DNA from: Chloroflexi bacterium SZAS-1
Lineage (GTDB): Bacteria; Chloroflexota; Chloroflexia; Chloroflexales; Roseiflexaceae
Assembly: GCA_018266315.1 (NCBI GenBank)
Contig: JAFEAS010000159.1
Coordinates: 20,967 to 58,298 of the forward strand
DNA length: 37,332 bases
Direction of reading: 5' to 3'
This document shows positions 24,810 to 33,350 of this stretch, in pieces. Every line of letters starts with the position of its first letter. The stretch's first letter is position 1. The position numbers were made by a program, and so were the translations under genes. The notes beneath the pieces were generated by a model. That model saw nothing but the letters and a program-made list of their open reading frames with translations. It made no database searches and had not been told where the DNA came from.

Positions 24810-25466
24810 TTAGAACATCTGGCGCAATACCCCAACGACGCGGCCCTCGATCCGCACATTTGTTGCTTCCGTATAGATCGGTTCCATAGTGACATTCGCC
24901 GGCTGCAAGCGCACACGCGTGCCCTCTTTGTAAAACTTCTTCAGCGTTACCGAGTTTTCGTCGCGCAGGCGGGCGGCCACCATCTGGCCGTTTTCGGCTG
25001 TTTCCTGGTAGCGCAGCAGCACAATATCCCCATCATCGATCAGCGCGTCGATCATCGAGTGACCGCGTACACGCAGGGCGTACACATCTTTCAGCTTCTC
25101 AGCAGGCGCAATATCGGCGGGAATATCGATCATCTCGGCTGATTCGCTCGAAGTATCTTCGGGATCGGGCAGTGGCTGGCCAGCGGTGATAACACCAAGC
25201 AGCGGTACCTGAGCAAGCTCACGGGTGTTCAAATGCATGGCCGACGCCTGGGCGATGGTAATGCCGCGGGATACTTTGCCCTGGCGTTTGAGCAGGCCCT
25301 TCGTCTCAAGGGCTTTTAGATTGTAGGCAACTACTGATGTTGAAGAAATATCGAGCTTCTCTTGAATCTGCCGGATCGCTGGCGGAAAGCCGTGATCAAG
25401 CACAAAGCCCTCAATATAATTCAGTATTTCTTTCTGTCGATTCGACAGAGCATCGGGGGAGCGCAT
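24810..25466 (-). CDS. lexA: LexA repressor
   Basis: A 218-residue SOS repressor. The N-terminal winged helix-turn-helix (1-70) begins LSNRQKEILNYIEGFVLDHGFPPAIRQI. The self-cleavage bond is Ala95-Gly96 in VITAGQPLP, and the C-terminal S24 peptidase domain has the catalytic Ser137 in GHSMIDA and Lys176 in SVTLKKF. It represses DNA-damage genes until RecA filaments trigger its cleavage. ATG 25466 is chosen because MRSPDALSNRQ begins the family alignment and AGGA lies 9 bases upstream; a longer frame extends through the promoter and is rejected. A LexA box within its own promoter indicates self-repression. Confidence 0.95.
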   Translation of the reverse strand: MRSPDALSNRQKEILNYIEGFVLDHGFPPAIRQIQEKLDISSTSVVAYNLKALETKGLLKRQGKVSRGITIAQASAMHLNTRELAQVPLLGVITAGQPLPDPEDTSSESAEMIDIPADIAPAEKLKDVYALRVRGHSMIDALIDDGDIVLLRYQETAENGQMVAARLRDENSVTLKKFYKEGTRVRLQPANVTMEPIYTEATNVRIEGRVVGVLRQMF

Positions 25467-25565
25467 TGCAGTGTTCCTTTCGTTGACTGCGGCCGCTCCG
25501 AGCGGTAATGCCCACACGACTGAAGGCCGCACATGTAACCAACTAGAACTTTTGTAGTAATTCTT

Positions 25566-25593
25566 ATTATACGAAAACACCTGTTCTTGTCAA
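25566..25593 (-). promoter_or_regulatory. lexA promoter with LexA box in the spacer
   Basis: On the minus strand TTGACA (25593-25588), a 16-base spacer and TATAAT (25571-25566) are both perfect consensus hexamers. The spacer contains AGAACAGGTGTTTT (25587-25574), matching 12 of 14 positions of the Bacillus-type LexA operator CGAACRNRYGTTYC. Repressor bound here would block RNA polymerase directly. The predicted transcript starts about 95 bases before ATG 25466. Confidence 0.85.
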
Positions 25594-25670
25594 GAGCATG
25601 TTCACAAGTTGTGGAAAACCCGTATCATCTTCACGAGGGCATTATGGCAAGCAGTTGGCGGGCCTTAATC

Positions 25671-25699
25671 TTGACAACATGTGGTGTAGGTGCAACAAT
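25671..25699 (+). promoter_or_regulatory. probable promoter of the histidine kinase/regulator pair
   Basis: TTGACA (25671-25676), 17-base spacer, AACAAT (25694-25699, four of six consensus positions), about 73 bases upstream of GTG 25772. Confidence 0.45.
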
Positions 25700-25771
25700 A
25701 CTCATACCATGAGCGGCCAGTAAGGTTTCTACGTTGGGTCATTCGCTAGGGTACAGCAGCGAGGGGCATGC

Positions 25772-27316
25772 GTGAGCACGTCGCCCGATACTGAGTTCCT
25801 CAATTCTTTATCAACCCCACCAGCGCTACGTGCTAGCGTGGAGCAAGTTGCCGCAACACTCGGCGCAAGTGTTGGGGCTTGGGCGTGCTACCTGGCACTA
25901 ACCCCTAACACCGGCCAATCGCCCCGGCTGCTGGCAATGAATGGGCGTACTGCCACGCTGCCCACATGGCGCTCGATCGAGGGTGCATCGCTGGTACGGC
26001 AGGCGTTCCACCGCCGCGAAGCCCTGACCGTTCAGGCCGGTACCTGGCCCGCGCTGGCCCTACCGATTATGCACGATAGCCAGGCGATTGGCGCAGCATT
26101 ACTGCTATACGATGCTCATATCCCGATCGATACCGAGCGGGCGAAAGCCGCGGCGCAGCTGGCTGCCTCGGCCATTACTTCGGCTCGCCATGTGGCGCAG
26201 CTACGGCTACAGGCCGAGCAGATTGAAGAACAAACCCGGCTCCGTGAAATTCAGCTGAGCCGTAACCTGATCCGTGGTGTCATCGACAGCGTGCCCATGG
26301 GCCTCGCGCTCATCGGCAACGATGGCCTGATTCTGGCAGCCAACCGCGCGCTTTCCGACCTGTTTGGCTTCGAGCCAGCTGCGCTGGTAGGCATGCACTA
26401 TAGCGCAACGCTCGGCCCCTGGCCGGAATCGCCAGCCAGCCAGACGTTCAAATCGGGCCAGTCGGATCATGTCCGGCGGATGCTCCTACGCCCCGATGGC
26501 GCTCAAGTGCTGCAAGAAATTGCCAGCATTCCGCTCTTCGACACCGCTGGGCACCCACACCAGGTGGTTGAAGTGTGGGAAGATATTACTGAACGCGTGG
26601 CGCTACAAACACAGCTGGTGCGGGCCGAAAAACTCGCTGCAATTGGTCAGCTAGCCGCCAGCATTGCGCACGAAGTAGGCAACCCACTGCAAGCCATTCA
26701 AGGCTTCTTATCGCTCTTCCTCGAACAGTGCCCGCCCGATATTCCCAATGAGCGCTATTTGAAGCTGGCCGAAGAAGAGATCGAGCGCATTGTCCAGGTG
26801 TTGGCCCGCCTGCGCGACCTGTATCGCCCACGCGCCGATGTATTTAGCACTACCAGCCTGAATGAGCTGCTCGACAGCGTATTGCTGCTCACGAGCAAGC
26901 AGCTCGAGCGGGCGCATGTGCGTGTGCTGCGCGAGCTGAGTGATGAGCTGCCAACGATCAACGCAATGGCCGACCAGCTCAAACAAGTGTTCCTCAACCT
27001 GGTATTGAATGCCGCCGAAGCAATGCCTAGTGGTGGCCTGCTGCATATTCAAACCTACGTTCACACCGAGCGCGCCCAGAATCGCTATGCCGTAGCGACA
27101 ATAACCGATACCGGGTTTGGCATTCAACCCGAGCAGCTCAGACATATTTTTGATGGGTTACATACCACCAAAGAGCGGGGCATGGGTCTGGGCCTGTATA
27201 CCAGTAAAGCAATTATCGACCGACATATGGGGCGCATAACTGCACAAAGTCAACTTGGTGAAGGCACAACCTTTACAATTATGTTGCCAATCGCCGATGA
27301 GGAGACAACATTATGA
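25772..27316 (+). CDS. PAS-containing sensor histidine kinase (NtrB-like)
   Basis: A 514-residue kinase with no membrane segment, so it is probably a cytoplasmic sensor. An N-terminal GAF-like domain (about 15-140) and a coiled linker are followed by a PAS domain (about 165-285: NLIRGVIDSVPMGLALIGNDGLILAANRALSDLFGF). The dimerisation domain carries phospho-acceptor His300 in SIAHEVGNPLQAIQGF. The ATPase domain has the N box NLVLNAAEAMPSGG, DTGFGIQPEQLRHIFDG and GMGLGLYTSKAII. The start is GTG 25772 with GAGGGG 5 bases upstream. Its last codon overlaps the response-regulator start (ATGA), so the two are translationally coupled. Signal unknown. Confidence 0.88.
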   Translation: MSTSPDTEFLNSLSTPPALRASVEQVAATLGASVGAWACYLALTPNTGQSPRLLAMNGRTATLPTWRSIEGASLVRQAFHRREALTVQAGTWPALALPIMHDSQAIGAALLLYDAHIPIDTERAKAAAQLAASAITSARHVAQLRLQAEQIEEQTRLREIQLSRNLIRGVIDSVPMGLALIGNDGLILAANRALSDLFGFEPAALVGMHYSATLGPWPESPASQTFKSGQSDHVRRMLLRPDGAQVLQEIASIPLFDTAGHPHQVVEVWEDITERVALQTQLVRAEKLAAIGQLAASIAHEVGNPLQAIQGFLSLFLEQCPPDIPNERYLKLAEEEIERIVQVLARLRDLYRPRADVFSTTSLNELLDSVLLLTSKQLERAHVRVLRELSDELPTINAMADQLKQVFLNLVLNAAEAMPSGGLLHIQTYVHTERAQNRYAVATITDTGFGIQPEQLRHIFDGLHTTKERGMGLGLYTSKAIIDRHMGRITAQSQLGEGTTFTIMLPIADEETTL

Positions 27317-28110
27317 GGCAATCAGCGACCATTCTGGTTGTTGATGATGAGCGTGCCGTGCGGATGATGCTGGAAGCAGCATTACGTGCACAGGGGCACC
27401 GCATTCAGGCAGCAGCCAGTGGCAGTTCCGCCCGCGAGCTGCTTGCCGAAGAAGAATTCGATCTGGTGCTGCTCGATTTGCAGCTTGGCGATTCGGATGG
27501 CATTGAGATTTTGCGTGATATTAAGCGAGATTGGCCCGCAACCGAGGTTATTTTGCTCACAGCCCACGGCTCAATCAATAGTGCAATTTCGGCGCTACGC
27601 TATGGCGCGTTCGATTATCTGCTTAAGCCCGCCCAGGTAAACGATATTCGTGAGCGGGTTGAGCGCGCATTAGAGCAGCGCTACACCGCCCGCCAGCGCA
27701 ACGAGCTGCTCCAGCGCATTAGCGATAGTGCCCGCGCACTGGGTATGATTGATGGCAATACCCCCAGCGCACCAGCGCCGCAGCAAAGCTCCGATCGCAT
27801 CGAGGTTGGCCCGCTGCTGCTCGATCTGCGTCGACACTCGGCCAGCCTGGGCAGCTATACCTTATCGCTCACGCGCACCGAGTTTGCGCTCCTCACCGCC
27901 CTGACTCAGCAGCCCGACACTGCCCTGAGCTACAGCCTTCTTTCGGAAGCGGTGTATGGCCGCGCCCAGCCCGAAGACGAGGCGCGCGCACTGTTACGCC
28001 CCCATATCGCGCGGCTGCGGCACAAGCTCGAATCGACCAAGGTAGAAGGCATCGCGCTGGTGAGCATTCGGAGTATGGGCTACATGCTCCAAACGGAAGT
28101 AACGAACTGA
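27313..28110 (+). CDS. response regulator with receiver and winged-helix domains
   Basis: A 265-residue regulator. The receiver (1-120) has acidic residues in VVDDE, phospho-acceptor Asp55 in LLDLQLGDSDG, and LLTAHGS and LLKPAQ for the switch residues. A linker with a Pro/Gln stretch follows, then a C-terminal OmpR-type winged helix (LSLTRTEFALLTALTQQPDTALSYSLLSEAVYG ... LRPHIARLRHKLE ... IRSMGYMLQ). There is no AAA+ sigma54 domain despite the NtrB-like partner kinase. ATG 27313 overlaps the kinase stop. The end lies 49 bases before the HMG-CoA lyase gene, with no terminator seen between them, so read-through is possible. Confidence 0.88.
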   Translation: MRQSATILVVDDERAVRMMLEAALRAQGHRIQAAASGSSARELLAEEEFDLVLLDLQLGDSDGIEILRDIKRDWPATEVILLTAHGSINSAISALRYGAFDYLLKPAQVNDIRERVERALEQRYTARQRNELLQRISDSARALGMIDGNTPSAPAPQQSSDRIEVGPLLLDLRRHSASLGSYTLSLTRTEFALLTALTQQPDTALSYSLLSEAVYGRAQPEDEARALLRPHIARLRHKLESTKVEGIALVSIRSMGYMLQTEVTN

Positions 28111-28159
28111 TATTGCAATGATTCGTCATTGTGCTATCTCTTCACAATGAGGTGAAGGC

Positions 28160-29119
28160 ATGCACAGTCTGGTTCCACTGTTTACACTACCCACGCATGT
28201 GAGTATTCGCGAAGTTGGCCCGCGCGACGGCCTGCAAAACGAAGAACGCATCCTTTCTACACACCAGAAGGTTGAACTCATCAACGCCCTAACCGCAAGC
28301 GGGCTGCAACAGATCGAGGTTGGCTCATTTGTACACCCGCAGCATGTGCCGCAAATGGCCGATACCGACGCGGTGTTTGCGGATATAGCGCGCAAGCCGG
28401 GCGTGGTATATAGCGCAATTGCGCCAAACACCATCGGCGCAAAGCGGGCGGTGGCCGCCAGTACCGATGTGATTCAGGTATTTCTGAGCGCTTCGGAAAG
28501 CCACAACCAGAGCAATGTGAACATGAGCATCGCACAATCGCTCGTGCAGGCGGCCCGCGTGGCTGCGATCGCCCACGGTGCCGAGTGCGGCTTCGAGGCG
28601 GTGCTGTCGGTGGTGTTTGGCTGCCCCTTCGAGGGCGATGTACCGATTGAGCGCGTGCTTGAGCTGTGCGAGCGGCTATTAGCCCTGGGGGCCGAGCAGA
28701 TTACCCTGGGCGATACCACTGGCATGGCGCACCCGCGCCTGGTACAAACGATCTGCCAGGCATTCCAGGCGCGCTTCCCACAGGCGGCGTTGCGCCTGCA
28801 CCCGCATAGCGCGCGCGGGGCCGGGCTAGCCAACGTGCTGGCGGCGCTTGAGGTTGGCGTAACGCGTGTTGATGCCAGTGTGGGTGGCATTGGCGGCTGC
28901 CCATTCGCGCCAGGTGCGCCGGGCAATATTTGCACCGAAGATTTGGTGCATATGCTGCACGAGATGGGTATCGCCACTGGCGTCGATTTGCCAGCGCTGA
29001 TGCAGTGCGCGCGAATGCTCGAAACGATGCTCGATCATGAGGTACCAGGGCAGACCATCAAGGCTGGCATGTGCCAGCACCTATCACCAGGCGGCGGGCC
29101 ACGCCGCGCCGTTGCGTGA
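28160..29119 (+). CDS. mvaB: hydroxymethylglutaryl-CoA lyase
   Basis: A 319-residue TIM-barrel enzyme that splits HMG-CoA into acetoacetate and acetyl-CoA, the last step of leucine breakdown. Signatures: REVGPRDGLQNE near the N-terminus (metal and substrate site), SASESHNQSNVN, GDTTGMAHPRLV, HPHSARGAGLANVLAALE, and GGIGGCPFAPGAPGN, which carries the conserved catalytic Cys and loop. GAGGTGAAGG lies directly upstream of ATG 28160. It starts a tight + strand run that includes the methylcrotonyl-CoA carboxylase beta gene two steps upstream in the same pathway. It also acts on the product of the HMG-CoA synthase encoded 5 kb away. Confidence 0.93.
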   Translation: MHSLVPLFTLPTHVSIREVGPRDGLQNEERILSTHQKVELINALTASGLQQIEVGSFVHPQHVPQMADTDAVFADIARKPGVVYSAIAPNTIGAKRAVAASTDVIQVFLSASESHNQSNVNMSIAQSLVQAARVAAIAHGAECGFEAVLSVVFGCPFEGDVPIERVLELCERLLALGAEQITLGDTTGMAHPRLVQTICQAFQARFPQAALRLHPHSARGAGLANVLAALEVGVTRVDASVGGIGGCPFAPGAPGNICTEDLVHMLHEMGIATGVDLPALMQCARMLETMLDHEVPGQTIKAGMCQHLSPGGGPRRAVA

Positions 29120-29190
29120 ACGTACTTTGCAGACTCCATCATAGGGCCGTAAGGGTTCCTGCACAAGATATTGAGCCGGGAGCACAGCGT

Positions 29191-29730
29191 ATGTATGAGC
29201 TGGGGAACCTTGGGAGCTTGCGCATCACCGCCAAACCCTCAGCGCTGTTTGGTGCACTAGCTTTGTGGATCGGGCTGTCCGCTGCCGGTGCCTGGTTTGG
29301 ATTGGCGGCACTACCGGCAATTATGGGCGGGCTGGCGGCCATGATACTGCACTGGTGCTCTGAGCTGATTCACCAGCTCGGGCATGCCTGGGCCGCGCGG
29401 CGCACCGGCTTCCCCATGATCGGCATCTGCTTCTGGGGCGTGTTAAGCTCGTCGATCTACCCGCGCGATGAGCCTGAGCTACCCGCGAACGTCCATATTC
29501 GCCGGGCACTGGGCGGCCCACTCGCCAGCTTATTGCTCACCGGCGTGGGTTTCGCACTGCTGCCGCTGTTTCGCCCGCTGGGCGGTGCAGCCTGGCTGGT
29601 AGCGCTGTTTTTCGCCCTCGAAAATCTGTTTGTCTTCACCCTGCAGGCGGCACTGCCGCTGGGCTTTAACGACGGCGCAACGCTGCTGTACTGGTGGCGG
29701 CGGCGCGCTCAGGCTGGCGTACCGCACTAA
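29191..29730 (+). CDS. M50/site-2-protease-like membrane protein with altered HExxH
   Basis: A 179-residue membrane protein with about five hydrophobic segments. The segment CSELIHQLGHAWAARRTGFP aligns with the M50 zinc motif HELGHALAARRLG, but the catalytic Glu is Gln: His61, Gln62 and His65. Near the C-terminus, LPLGFNDGATLLYW keeps the Asp of the family's NxxPxxxLDG motif. The zinc ligands are thus present and the general base is missing, so proteolysis is doubtful; a binding or chaperone role is possible. The start is ATG 29191 (GGGAG 10 bases upstream); a longer frame overlaps the HMG-CoA lyase end. It is followed at 18 bases by the HD hydrolase gene. Function unknown. Confidence 0.68.
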   Translation: MYELGNLGSLRITAKPSALFGALALWIGLSAAGAWFGLAALPAIMGGLAAMILHWCSELIHQLGHAWAARRTGFPMIGICFWGVLSSSIYPRDEPELPANVHIRRALGGPLASLLLTGVGFALLPLFRPLGGAAWLVALFFALENLFVFTLQAALPLGFNDGATLLYWWRRRAQAGVPH

Positions 29731-29748
29731 CAAGCATTGGAGCACTAT

Positions 29749-30330
29749 ATGACTAGCTACTCAGCCCGCTACGATGCCGCGCTTATTCTAGCGGCGCGGG
29801 CGCATCGCACGCAGCTACGCAAAGGCACCGACATCCCATATATCGCGCACCCGGTGTATGTTGCGCGCATTCTCGGCCACTACGGCTTCGCGGAAAATCT
29901 GCAGATCGCCGGATTGCTGCATGATGTTGTTGAAGACACCGATGTGCCGATTGAAGCTATTCGTGACGCATTTGGCGACGAGGTAGCCCAGCTAGTTACC
30001 GCTGTGACCGAAACAAAAACCGCCGACGGCAAAGAACTACCATGGGAGCAGCGCAAAGCCGAAAAGCTTGAACGATTACACAGCAGCGGGCCAGATGTGG
30101 CCGCACTAAAAGCCGCCGATGCACTGCACAATGCCCACTCGCTCATTCGCGATCTTCAGGCCGATAGCGGGGCCGTGTGGGCGCGCTTCAAGCGCGGGCC
30201 GCAGCAAACAACGGATTACTATGGCGCGATTGCAGCGGGTGTGCGCGCCAAGCTGGGCAATCACGCGCTCGCCGCCGAGCTCGATGCGGCAGTTGCCGAA
30301 TTGCGTCGGATGGCTGAGGCCGCACAATAA
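29749..30330 (+). CDS. HD-domain phosphohydrolase, (p)ppGpp hydrolase-like (MESH1/SpoT type)
   Basis: A 193-residue stand-alone HD protein resembling the hydrolase domain of RelA/SpoT enzymes. Metal-binding positions are in [12 protein letters not shown] (first His), [13 protein letters not shown] (HD pair and the ED motif) and [12 protein letters not shown] (last Asp). There is no synthetase, TGS or ACT domain. The size fits small alarmone hydrolases, but these proteins can also act on other nucleotides. ATG 29749 is used, with TGGAG 6 bases upstream. It sits between the M50-like gene (18 bases) and the carboxylase gene (10 bases), so it is cotranscribed with leucine-catabolism genes. That context gives no clear clue to its substrate. 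Confidence 0.8.
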   Translation: MTSYSARYDAALILAARAHRTQLRKGTDIPYIAHPVYVARILGHYGFAENLQIAGLLHDVVEDTDVPIEAIRDAFGDEVAQLVTAVTETKTADGKELPWEQRKAEKLERLHSSGPDVAALKAADALHNAHSLIRDLQADSGAVWARFKRGPQQTTDYYGAIAAGVRAKLGNHALAAELDAAVAELRRMAEAAQ

Positions 30331-30340
30331 AGAGCATACT

Positions 30341-31948
30341 ATGGCGATCATCCACTCACATATCGACCCGCGCGCCGACGATTTTCAACATAATGCCGCC
30401 GCCTATGCCCGGCTCGTGAATGAGTTGCGCGATACCCTGGCCGATACCAAGGAAGGCGGCAAGGCCGAGGCGCGCGCGCGCCACGAGCAGCGCGGTAAAC
30501 TGTTTGTGCGCGACCGTATCGACCAGCTGCTCGACCCGAACACCGCATTTCTAGAACTATCGCCGCTGGCCGCCTACGAGGTGTACGACGACCCGGTGCC
30601 TGCCGCAGGCATCATCACGGGCATTGGGCAGGTGCGCGGCCAGGAAGTGATGATTGTTGCCAACGACGCGACGGTGAAAGGCGGCACCTACTACCCGCTC
30701 ACAGTGAAAAAACACTTGCGCGCGCAGGAAATTGCCCAGGAAAATCGCCTGCCGTGTATTTACCTGGTCGATAGTGGCGGTGCATTTCTGCCATTGCAGG
30801 CCGATGTCTTCCCCGACCGCGAACACTTCGGGCGCATCTTCTACAACCAGGCCCAGATGTCGGCGCTGGGCATCCCGCAGATTGCCGCTGTGATGGGCAG
30901 CTGCACCGCTGGCGGCGCGTATGTGCCAGCCATGAGCGATGAAGTGGTGATTGTAAAGGGCAATGGCACAATCTTCCTTGGTGGGCCGCCGCTAGTGAAG
31001 GCCGCCACTGGCGAAGAAGTGAGCGCCGACGACCTGGGCGGCGCGGATGTTCACACGCGCCTCTCGGGCGTGGCCGACCACTTCGCCGACAACGACCTGC
31101 ACGCGCTGGCAATTGTGCGTGAGATCGTCGCCAACCTCAACCGGCGCAAGCAGCCGCCGTGGGCGATGGCCGCGCCCGAAGCGCCGCGCTACGACGCGAA
31201 CGAAATCTATGGCATCATCCCGCAGGATTCGCGCAAGAGCTTCGACGTGCGCGAGATCATCGCACGGATCGTGGATGGCAGCCGCCTGCACGAATTCAAG
31301 GCGCGCTACGGCGAAACGCTGGTATGTGGGTTTGCGCACATCTTTGGCACTCCGGTTGGCATCATTGCTAACAACGGCATTCTGTTCAGCGAAAGCGCGC
31401 TGAAGGGCGCACATTTTGTCGAGCTGTGCGCGGCGCGCGGTGTGCCACTGATATTTCTGCAAAACATTACCGGCTTTATGGTCGGGCGCGAATATGAGAA
31501 TCGCGGTATTGCCAAAGATGGCGCGAAAATGGTGATGGCGGTGGCAAACGCGCGCGTACCCAAGTTTACGGTGGTGATTGGTGGCAGCTTCGGCGCAGGT
31601 AACTATGCCATGTGTGGGCGAGCTTATGGGCCGCGCCAGCTGTGGATGTGGCCGAACGCGCGGATCAGCGTGATGGGCGGGCCGCAGGCGGCGAATGTGC
31701 TGCTCACAGTGCGGCTCGATAACTTGCGCACGCGCGGCACCGACATGAGCGCCAACGAGCGCGCAGCCTTTATGGCCCCTACGCTCGAAAAGTACGAGCG
31801 CGAAGGCCACCCGTTTTATTCGAGCGCGCGCCTGTGGGACGACGGAATCATCGACCCGGTTGACACCCGCCAGGTGCTGGCACTGGGCCTTGCTGCGGCG
31901 GCCAATGCACCGCTAGAATCCACCAGCTATGGCGTATTCCGTATGTAA
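30341..31948 (+). CDS. methylcrotonyl-CoA carboxylase beta subunit (carboxyltransferase)
   Basis: A 535-residue biotin-dependent carboxyltransferase. [14 protein letters not shown] and [40 protein letters not shown] are diagnostic for the methylcrotonyl-CoA type rather than propionyl- or acetyl-CoA carboxylase. The C-terminal half has [30 protein letters not shown] and [34 protein letters not shown], the second carboxyltransferase site. It adds CO2 from carboxybiotin to 3-methylcrotonyl-CoA in leucine breakdown. ATG 30341 begins [10 protein letters not shown], the family start; a frame 74 codons longer is a shadow of the HD gene. The biotin-carrying alpha subunit and the methylglutaconyl-CoA hydratase are not in the window. 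Confidence 0.92.
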   Translation: MAIIHSHIDPRADDFQHNAAAYARLVNELRDTLADTKEGGKAEARARHEQRGKLFVRDRIDQLLDPNTAFLELSPLAAYEVYDDPVPAAGIITGIGQVRGQEVMIVANDATVKGGTYYPLTVKKHLRAQEIAQENRLPCIYLVDSGGAFLPLQADVFPDREHFGRIFYNQAQMSALGIPQIAAVMGSCTAGGAYVPAMSDEVVIVKGNGTIFLGGPPLVKAATGEEVSADDLGGADVHTRLSGVADHFADNDLHALAIVREIVANLNRRKQPPWAMAAPEAPRYDANEIYGIIPQDSRKSFDVREIIARIVDGSRLHEFKARYGETLVCGFAHIFGTPVGIIANNGILFSESALKGAHFVELCAARGVPLIFLQNITGFMVGREYENRGIAKDGAKMVMAVANARVPKFTVVIGGSFGAGNYAMCGRAYGPRQLWMWPNARISVMGGPQAANVLLTVRLDNLRTRGTDMSANERAAFMAPTLEKYEREGHPFYSSARLWDDGIIDPVDTRQVLALGLAAAANAPLESTSYGVFRM

Positions 31949-32002
31949 ATTGTCTTTGCATGTGCCATGTGCTGGGCAGGTTCTTAGCCCAAGAGGAAAC
32001 CC

Positions 32003-32215
32003 ATGGAACTGATCAAAGTCGATTCGAGTATGATCTACGCAGTGGGCTACGATGAACAGACTCAGGTGCTAGAAGTCGTCTTCAAACGCACCGGCGTGTA
32101 CCGCTACCAAAATGTGCCCAAAAAGGTGTACACGCAGCTGATGGCGGCTAGCTCAAAGGGTAGCTACATGCGCGATATGATCATCGACATGTACCCAACT
32201 GAGCACCTGCGCTAA
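32003..32215 (+). CDS. KTSC domain protein
   Basis: A 70-residue protein with the KTSC-domain pattern: VDSSMIYAVGYDEQTQVLEVVFKRTGVYRYQNVPKKVYTQLMAASSKGSYMRDMI. The domain is small, found alone or attached to lysyl-tRNA synthetases and phage proteins, and is of uncertain function, possibly nucleic-acid related. GAGGAAACCC precedes ATG 32003. Gaps are 54 bases after the carboxylase and 18 bases before lgt. Confidence 0.85.
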   Translation: MELIKVDSSMIYAVGYDEQTQVLEVVFKRTGVYRYQNVPKKVYTQLMAASSKGSYMRDMIIDMYPTEHLR

Positions 32216-32233
32216 TCTCAGGAGGAACTACCT

Positions 32234-32992
32234 ATGTACCCAATCCTCTTTCGTATCGCAGGCGTGCCGATCTATGCGCACGGCTTCTTTCTGCTGATGG
32301 GCATGCTGGTAGGCTTGCTGATGCTGATTGCCGAGGCGCGGCGGCGGCGCTGGCCAAAGGAAGAGTTGGTACCGATCGCGCTGGCGGCATTTGTGGGCGG
32401 CATGATCGGCGCGCGCCTGTCGATCCTGTTCTTCCTGGGCCGCAGCACCGCGCCGGTCGTGCTGAATATGTACACGCTCTTCGACCCACGGGTTGGCCCT
32501 GGCTCGATCATGGGCGGGCTGATTGGCGCGTATATTGGCGGCTACATCGCCAGCCGTATCATTGGTAAGGCGGGCTGCGCCTGCGATGCCTTTGCCCCGG
32601 CAATTGCGCTTGGCACGGCGGTTGGCCGCATTGGCGATTTCCTCGCAGGTGAAGACGGCCTGGGCAAAGTCAGCACTCTGCCCTGGGCGGTGCCCGCCCC
32701 GGGCGTCGATTATCTGGTGCATCCTACTCCCTTGTACGATGCGGCATTCAACCTGCTATGGTTTGCTATGCTCATGCTGTTGCGCGACCACCCGGCGATG
32801 CAAAATGGCAACCTGTTGAAGCTTGGGTTGGGCGGCTACGCGGTGTTTCGCTTCTTCGTTGAATTTGTGCGCAACAACCCGATGGTTGCGCTTGGCCTTA
32901 CCGGCCCGCAGCTGGCGTGCTTGCTGCTGCTGGCGGCGCTGGCGCTCTACTATGGGCGTGGTCTGCGTGCAGCCCGGCCCGCTGCAGCGTAA
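32234..32992 (+). CDS. lgt: prolipoprotein diacylglyceryl transferase
   Basis: A 252-residue multi-pass membrane enzyme that moves diacylglycerol from phosphatidylglycerol onto the lipobox cysteine of prelipoproteins. Family features are YAHGFFLLMGMLVG near the N-terminus, GSIMGGLIGAYIGGY, the signature GRIGDFLAGEDGL, HPTPLYDAAFNL and the C-terminal RFFVEFVRNNP. Asp replaces the usual Asn in the GRxGNFxNGE box, a modest change. AGGAGG is 9-14 bases upstream of ATG 32234. The predicted lipoprotein at 19.6-20.4 kb is a candidate substrate. Confidence 0.94.
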   Translation: MYPILFRIAGVPIYAHGFFLLMGMLVGLLMLIAEARRRRWPKEELVPIALAAFVGGMIGARLSILFFLGRSTAPVVLNMYTLFDPRVGPGSIMGGLIGAYIGGYIASRIIGKAGCACDAFAPAIALGTAVGRIGDFLAGEDGLGKVSTLPWAVPAPGVDYLVHPTPLYDAAFNLLWFAMLMLLRDHPAMQNGNLLKLGLGGYAVFRFFVEFVRNNPMVALGLTGPQLACLLLLAALALYYGRGLRAARPAAA

Positions 32993-33007
32993 CGGGGTTG
33001 CAAGTGC

Positions 33008-33132
33008 CACGAGTTACGCGGTCACGCGCGTGGTTGACCGATTCTGCCTGCGGCAGCAAGGTACTTGCCTTCTTTTGTACATCGATTTTGGCGCTCCGTG
33101 CCAAAATCGATGCACCTTAACCATGAAGTACC
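33008..33132 (+). repeat. truncated copy of the MITE-like repeat family
   Basis: It starts with CACGAGTTACGCGG (33008-33021), identical to the 14-bp end of the element at 1381, and has the shared 13-mer GCCTGCGGCAGCA at 33046-33058. A different core follows: CATCGATTTTGGC (33080-33092) and GCCAAAATCGATG (33100-33112) form a perfect 13-bp hairpin, framed by GGTACTT (33060-33066) and AAGTACC (33126-33132). No second terminal repeat was found downstream. Confidence 0.65.
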
Positions 33133-33350
33133 GCACTGAGACACAGAGGCGTGGAGGTTTTCGGGTACAAGTTGCGCGTTGAACGTTGGCGAACGACAGC
33201 TGCCAACTGCCAACTGCGAGATATTCACCGCAAAGGGCGCGGCGAATTTACAGAACGTTGACGAACGACGAATGACGACCGACGACCACGGAGTGATTGC
33301 CGACTGCATACTGCTAACAGCAGGCTGCCAAATTCCCAACGGAATACGCT
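33133..33350. other. intergenic region with a short direct repeat
   Basis: Downstream of the repeat copy there is no ORF I can support. GAACGTTGGCGAACGAC (33181-33197) recurs as GAACGTTGACGAACGAC (33253-33269), 16 of 17 bases identical, and there is a tandem CTGCCAA CTGCCAA at about 33201-33214. Function unknown. Confidence 0.5.

Noticed and set aside
30992..31810. 272-codon frame antisense to the carboxylase beta gene
   Set aside because: A shadow of a long GC-rich gene; the sense frame has full family motifs.
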